From NCBI GenBank assembly GCA_963978545.1, contig OZ021729.1:8239001-8303000 (forward strand): a stretch of DNA of 64,000 bases. The letters are read 5' to 3'. The notes under the pieces are model-generated. The model made no database searches. It was not told where the DNA came from and saw only the letters and a list, made by a program, of their open reading frames with translations. The position numbers and the translations under genes are program-made. Below, in pieces: positions 58,301 through 64,000 of this stretch; positions within the stretch are counted from its first letter, which is position 1; each line of letters starts with the position of its first letter. Source of the DNA: Linyphia triangularis (Eukaryota > Arthropoda > Arachnida > Araneae > Linyphiidae).

Positions 58301-59205
58301 TTGTTGAATGAGTCTTTATTTTATATCATAAAGTAAGAAATATTTCTTGCTGTAATGTTGATAATTTATTAAATAAGCAACAACATAACGCACCATTAAC
58401 ATAAGTAAAGAAAAAATGTCGTTTGTATTAGATTTTCAATGTCCTTGTAGTAGAATGAATCTTTATTTTATATCATAAAGTAGGAGATATTTCTTGCTAG
58501 AATGTTGATAATTTGTATAAGCAACAAAATATAATAGTATAAACATGAATAAAGAACAAAATGTCTTTCATATTATATTTTCAATGTCCTTGTATTTGAA
58601 TGAATATTTATTTTATATCATAAAGTAGGATGTATTTCTTGTTGGAATGTTGATGATTTACATAAGTAACAATATATCGTAGCATTAACATGCTTAAAGT
58701 AATAAATGTCATTCATGTTAGATTTTCAATGTCCCTGTATTTAAATGAATGTTTATTTTATATTATAAATTTGGTTATATTTTTTGCTGGGATGTTGATA
58801 ATTTATATAAGCAACAATATGTCGTAGGATTAACATAAGCAAAGTAATAAATGTCATTCATTTAAGATTTTTAATGTCCTTGTAGTTGAATGAAATTTTA
58901 TTTTATATCATAAAGTAAGAAATATTTCTTGCTGTAATGTTGATAATTTAAATAAGCAACAATATAACGCACCATTAACATTAGTAAAGAAAAAATGTCG
59001 TTCATATTTGATTTTCAATGTCCATGTAGTAGAATGAATCTTTATTTTATATCATAAAGTAGGAGATATTTCTTGCTAGAATGTTGATAATTTGTATAAG
59101 CAACAAAATATAATAGTATAAACATGAATAAAGAACAAAATGTCTTTCATATTATATTTTCAATGTCCTTGTATTTGAATGAATGTTTATTTTATATCAT
59201 AAAGG
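58301..59205 (+). repeat. 145-bp satellite with four-unit higher-order structure
   Basis: The mark TTTATTTTATATCATAAA (or a close form) recurs at about 58315, 58462, 58607, 58752, 58897, 59041 and 59186 (period 144-147). Unit 6 is essentially identical to unit 2, unit 5 pairs with unit 1 (ATAACGCACCATTAACAT), and unit 7 begins like unit 3 before it breaks off. This gives a period of about 580 bp. Confidence 0.9.
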
Positions 59206-60181
59206 AACGCAGATTCGATGTCCAGTGTTACAGAAAGAAATCTTGAGGTTTACCTATTATAGAATTTACATAACGGGGGAGTTTGCTGAATTTGAATATA
59301 GTAATTTGTTGAAAAAAAAAAGAAAAAAAAATCCTAGGCATTGAACCTACAATTTCCAAAAAATCGTATAATCCATTAGAGTAATAGTTTTCTTTTAAAT
59401 TTTTTTTTTCAATTTTGGTTAGACTTTAGGCTTACTCACTAATATATATGACTGGGAAAAGTGTTTGTTCAGTTCATACATGCAATGTTAATGCAATTTT
59501 TTTATCTTAATATTTCGTATTCATGTAAGTCATATTTTTTATGTGACGAAAAATATAAGGCAATTCATTCCATCATAACTTTAATGATTGACGTAATTAC
59601 AAAACCATTTTTAAAAGATGAATTGGAGCTTAGAAACAAATAAAAACAATTATGGATGGTCAATTTGAACATATACTTCTTGGAAAAAGGTCGTTAATTT
59701 TTAGTCGTGTTCTCATCTTAAATAAGATCAGAACTTTTTATAGTGTTCTTTACTTAATGGACTCTTGCGAACAAAAAAGAAATAAAAACTGTCTTACACC
59801 TTTTTGTTGTTTTATCCGAAAAGAATGGCCTAAATTCTTCTTTTTATGAGCGAAAAACGGTCAGTAATGAAATGTACCAAAAATATCCTAAAGAAAAATT
59901 CAGTAAACTATTTGGGGCAAAGATAAAAAAAAAAAGCTTTTTAGGAGAAGTGGTCCTCCAAACTCAATGATAGATCAGTTGCAACTGCAAACACAATTTT
60001 ATAAATTGAGTTTAAAATAAAATAGTGATATCTATCTATTTGTTTAAATTGTTTCGAATAAAATTAAGATTGATGGTGATGATTTTCAAATTAAATTAAT
60101 AGTTGCGTTTTATTTTTTAAATATTAATTCCAATATGACAAAGATATAGAAGAAATTGATGCTTATATTTACAACTGTGAT
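59206..60181. other. Intron sequence, nothing recognised
   Basis: AT-rich with A runs near 59313-59330. The 60-65 codon frames at 59461-59849 are not supported. Confidence 0.5.
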
Positions 60182-60195
60182 AAAGTGAAGACAAG

Positions 60196-60376
60196 TTGGT
60201 TGGTTGTTTTTAGATTATCTGGCGCCGTCAGCAACACGAGGGCTAAAATGCGCCGAAACATTCGTCATTAGGCAAGCCAACATACATTTACAAACACCCA
60301 TGCCTAATACGGGACTCGAACCTGCAACCTCGCGGTCTAGAAGCTATCACGCTAACCACTATACCGTTTGGTCGGC
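60196..60376 (-). mobile_element. tRNA-derived SINE, copy 2 (14-bp target duplication)
   Basis: Flanked by AAAGTGAAGACAAG at 60182-60195 and 60377-60390. The minus strand reads GCCGACCAAACGGTATAGTG, a B box GGTTCGAGTCC, then the common body and an AACAACCAACCAA tail. 181 bp. Confidence 0.92.
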
Positions 60377-60635
60377 AAAGTGAAGACAAGACTTTTGTAG
60401 ATAAACATAAACCATAAAAACAAAGTTTTTAATTATAAATCCTTGATATGCATTGCCAATTTTCCTATTTTCTAACATACGCCGATTCTGTTGTCAGCGT
60501 GCAGTTAGTGTTTGCATTTAATTTTAAATATTAAAAATATCTCTATTAGAAAAATATGCAGTAGATTACGTATCAAATAAACGTGAACTTATACATTCAC
60601 GTCCAAATTCCTTTTATTTATTCTGATTAAAACAA

Positions 60636-60985
60636 TTTTTAGACATGTGTAACAGGGAAATATTTCAGGCAACATGTGTAACAGGGAAGTATTTCAGGCA
60701 ACATGTGTAAGTATTTCAGGCAACATGTGTAAGTATTTCAGGCAAAATGTGTAAGTATTTCAGGTAACATGTATAACAGGGAAGTATTTCAGGCAACATG
60801 TGTAAGTATTTCAGGCAACATGTGTAAGTATTTCAGGCAACATGTGTAAGTATTTCAGGCAACATGTGTAAGTATTTCAGGCAACATGTGTAAGTATTTC
60901 AGGCAACATGTGTAAGTATTTCAGGCAACATGTGTAAGTATTTCAGGCAACATGTGTAAGTATTTCAGGCAACATATATAACATG
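60636..60985 (+). repeat. 22-bp minisatellite, about 14 units
   Basis: Unit AACATGTGTAAG plus TATTTCAGGC. Early units are 29 bp with an extra AACAGGG. Each unit holds GTAAGTAT and TATTTCAG|G, which resemble splice donor and acceptor cores on the plus strand. Confidence 0.93.
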
Positions 60986-61036
60986 GACAACATATATTCC
61001 ACAGATTTGCTCAGTGGCCGCAAACAAAACGAAGTT

Positions 61037-61220
61037 GGTTGTTTGGTTGTTTTCAGATTATCTGGCACCGTCAGCAACACTAGGGCTATAATGCGCCGAA
61101 ACATTCGTCATTAGATAAACCAACATACATTTACAAACACCCATGCCTAACACGGGACTCGAACCTGCAACCTCGCGGTCTGGAAGCTAGCATGCTAACC
61201 ACTATACCGTTTGGTCGGCC
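61037..61220 (-). mobile_element. tRNA-derived SINE, copy 3
   Basis: Same structure as the other copies: CAACCAAAC tail at the left, body, then the B box GGTTCGAGTCC and GGCCGACCAAACGGTATAG head on the minus strand. A probable duplication CGAAGTT lies on both sides. Confidence 0.88.
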
Positions 61221-61524
61221 AAAAATCGAAGTTAATAAGGATTTATAGATATTGTCATTAAAAAACGATAGAAAATAAAAATAAATGCCTCCCCCACCTT
61301 CCCAAATAAAAAAAGTCGAAGGATTTAATCTTACTCAACTATATTTTGATATACTAGTGATCTGAATGCAGTTTGCGCCTTTAAGATTCCCTTTAATTGA
61401 CCTATTAACTTTATTGAAACTTTATTAGAGTTGGGTATTTTATTCAATCGATGAGAAATATAATATTCATTGCGTTTTGCTTTTCCTCATCATACCTCAA
61501 TTGAGTTTTTCTCTTTTATTTATT

Positions 61525-61700
61525 CCGACCAAACTGTATAGTGGTTAGCGTGCTAGCTTCTAGACCTTGAGGTTGCGGGTTCGAGTCCCGTGTAAGGCAG
61601 GGGGGTTTGTAAATGTATGTTGGCTTGCTAAATGACGAATGTTTTGGCGCATTATAGCCCTCGTGTTTCTGACGGCGCCAGTTAGTCTGAAAACAACCAA
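61525..61700 (+). mobile_element. tRNA-derived SINE, copy 4 (opposite orientation)
   Basis: Plus-strand copy. Head CCGACCAAACTGTATAGTGG, A-box-like TAGTGGTTAGCG at 61539-61550, B box GGTTCGAGTCC at 61578-61588, then body and AACAACCAA tail. Bracketed by CTCTTTTATTTATT (61511-61524) and CTCTTTTATATATT (61701-61714), 13 of 14 identical. A minus-strand frame across it is not a gene. Confidence 0.92.
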
Positions 61701-61847
61701 CTCTTTTATATATTGCTGTCATCTACAGAATATTATCACAACTTCACAATATTTTTGTACTATATCTGATTTTATTTTAACTCTGATGTTTCAAGCAGAT
61801 CACACGATGTGCAATTGTAAACAAACTATTAAAAAGAAGAGATGGTA

Positions 61848-64000
61848 TTAGTCTTTAATTTGGTGGCGTCATTTATCAATTTTACTTTGTATAAAGGGTG
61901 AAAAAGGGAACGTCATAAAAAAAAAAAAAACGTTCAGAAATTAAATATATAATTGAGTGGAAATTATACATAAGATTGAGTATAAAGTATTTATTTTACA
62001 TCAGAATATCCTTTCAGTAATTAGAAACGGTCTTAGTTTTTAATTTGGAGTGTCATTTATCAATTTTACTTTGTATAAAGGGTGAAAAAGGGAACGTCAT
62101 AAAACAAAAAAAACGTTCAGAAATTAAATATATAATTGAGTGGAAATTATACATAAGATTGAGTATAAAGTATTTATTTTACATCAGAATATCCTTTCAG
62201 TAATTAGAAACGGTCTTAGTTTTTAATTTGGAGTGTCATTTATCAATTTTACTTTGTATAAAGGGTGAAAAAGGGAACGTCATAAAAAAAAACGTTCAGA
62301 AATGAAATATATAATTGAGTGGAAATTATACATAAGATTGAGAATAAAGAAAGAATTTTACAGCAGAATATCCTTTCAATAATTAGAAACGGTCTTAGTT
62401 TTTAATTTGGAGTGTCATTTATCAATTTTACATAAAAGGTGAATAAGGGTGCATAAAAGGTGAAAAAGGGAACGTCATAAAAAAAAAAAAACGTTCAGAA
62501 ATTAAATATATAATTGAGTGGAAATTATACATAAGATTGAGAATAAAGAAAGAATTTTACAGCAGAATATCCTTTCAGTAATTAGAAACGGTCTTAGTTT
62601 TTAATTTGGAGTGTCATTTATCAATTTTACTTTGTATAAAGGGTGAAAAAGGGAACGTCATAAAAAAAAAAAAAACGTTCAGAAATTAAATATATAATTG
62701 AGTGGAAATTATACATAAGATTGAGTATAAAGTATTTATTTTACATCAGAATATCCTTTCAGTAATTAGAAACGGTCTTAGTTTTTAATTTGGAGTGTCA
62801 TTTATCAATTTTACTTTGTATAAAGGGTAAAAAAGGGAACGTCATAAAAAAAAAACGTTCAGAAATTAAATATATAATTGAGTGGAAATTATACATAAGA
62901 TTGAGTATAAAGTATTTATTTTACATCAGAATATCCTTTCAGTAATTAGAAACGGTCTTAGTTTTTAATTTGGAGTGTCATTTATCAATTTTACTTTGTA
63001 TAAAGGGTGAAAAAGGGAACGTCATAAAAAAAAACGTTCAGAAATGAAATATATAATTGAGTGGAAATTATACATAAGATTGAGAATAAAGAAAGAATTT
63101 TACAGCAGAATATCCTTTCAGTAATTAGAAACGGTCTTAGTTTTTAATTTGGAGTGTCATTTATCAATTTTACTTTGTATAAAGGGTGAAAAAGGGAACG
63201 TCATAAAAAAAAAAAAAACGTTCAGAAATTAAATATATAATTGAGTGGAAATTATACATAAGATTGAGTATAAAGTATTTATTTTACATCAGAATATCCT
63301 TTCAGTAATTAGAAACGGTCTTAGTTTTTAATTTGGAGTGTCATTTATCAATTTTACTTTGTATAAAGGGTAAAAAAGGGAACGTCATAAAAAAAAAACG
63401 TTCAGAAATTAAATATATAATTGAGTGGAAATTATACATAAGATTGAGTATAAAGTATTTATTTTACATCAGAATATCCTTTCAGTAATTAGAAACGGTC
63501 TTAGTTTTTAATTTGGAGTGTCATTTATCAATTTTACTTTGTATAAAGGGTGAAAAAGGGAACGTCATAAAAAAAAACGTTCAGAAATGAAATATATAAT
63601 TGAGTGGAAATTATACATAAGATTGAGAATAAAGAAAGAATTTTACAGCAGAATATCCTTTCAATAATTAGAAACGGTCTTAGTTTTTAATTTGGAGTGT
63701 CATTTATCAATTTTACTTTGTATAAAGGGTGAAAAAGGGAACGTCATAAAAAAAAAATTCACAAATGAAGTATATAATTGAGTGGAAATTATACATAAGA
63801 TTGAGTATAAAGAATTTATTTTACATCAGAATATCCTTTCAGTAATTAGAAACGGTCTTAGTTTTTAATTTGGAGTGTCATTTATCAATTTTACTTTGTA
63901 TAAAGGGTGAAAAAGGGAACGTCATAAAAAAAAACGTTCACAAATGAAATATATAATTGAGTGGAAATTATACATAAGATTGAATATAAAGAATTTATTT
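61848..64000 (+). repeat. ~182-bp satellite with three-unit higher-order pattern, runs off the window
   Basis: GAACGTCATAAAA recurs at about 61909, 62092, 62275, 62471, 62655, 62837, 63018, 63196, 63378, 63560, 63738 and 63919. Units fall into type A (GAGTATAAAGTATTTATTTT) and type B (GAGAATAAAGAAAGAATTTT). The order is A A B B A A B A A B A A. In the two clean trimers the middle A unit also carries GGGTAAAAAAGGG, so the trimer (about 541 bp) was itself duplicated. Continues past base 64000. Confidence 0.92.

Noticed and set aside
60636..60985. CRISPR-like array
   Set aside because: Repeats are adjacent with no unique spacers; this is a minisatellite in a eukaryotic intron.
61525..61600. tRNA gene
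   Set aside because: The A- and B-box region is tRNA-like but belongs to a repeated 176-181-bp element with target duplications, and no proper tRNA fold or acceptor stem was found.

Overview
The window is strongly AT-rich animal DNA, dominated by introns, mobile elements and satellites. It holds the 3' half of one host gene on the minus strand: a Shal-type (Kv4, KCND family) voltage-gated A-type potassium channel. Four coding exons are recognisable, in transcript order: 44863-44701 (end of the selectivity filter, S6, start of the cytoplasmic tail), 29917-29735, 27355-27200 and 6162-5899 (C-terminus and stop). All four have GT/AG borders and compatible phases. The 5' part (T1 domain, S1-S5, most of the pore loop) must lie beyond base 64000. 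Residues in the exons look arthropod-like. Together with tRNA-derived SINEs, foldback elements and very long AT-rich introns, this suggests an arthropod, perhaps a chelicerate such as a spider. That placement is inference.

Layout. 1-5.4 kb: 3' flank, AT-rich, with one foldback element and a more complex block at 3.5-4.9 kb. 5.4-6.2 kb: 3' UTR and the GC-rich last exon. 6.2-27.2 kb: a 21-kb intron with a tandem array split by a 210-bp insertion, a hAT-like element, a degraded repeat domain (15.5-18.6 kb), a minisatellite, a Helitron-like element and a tandem array that runs up to the splice donor of the next exon. 27.4-29.7 kb: a short intron filled by three adjacent or nested foldback elements. 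29.9-44.7 kb: an intron carrying an apparently complete Tc1 transposon inserted into an older repeat, two foldback elements, a SINE and a hAT-like element whose left junction has been tandemly amplified. 44.9-64 kb: the left part of the next intron, with a 318-bp tandem array, two hAT-like elements with perfect 8-bp target duplications, a foldback element, four more satellite or minisatellite arrays (two with higher-order structure), three SINE copies and a satellite running off the right edge.

Apart from the Tc1 transposase, no other intact protein-coding gene is supported. No CRISPR, operon or prokaryotic feature is present. I did not find a new biochemical system. The most interesting material is structural: satellites that amplified an intron edge or a transposon junction, higher-order repeats inside introns of an ion-channel gene, and nested insertions whose order can be read from the sequence. 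Repeat alignments were made by eye, so boundaries are good to a few bases where target duplications are quoted and to about 10-30 bases elsewhere.
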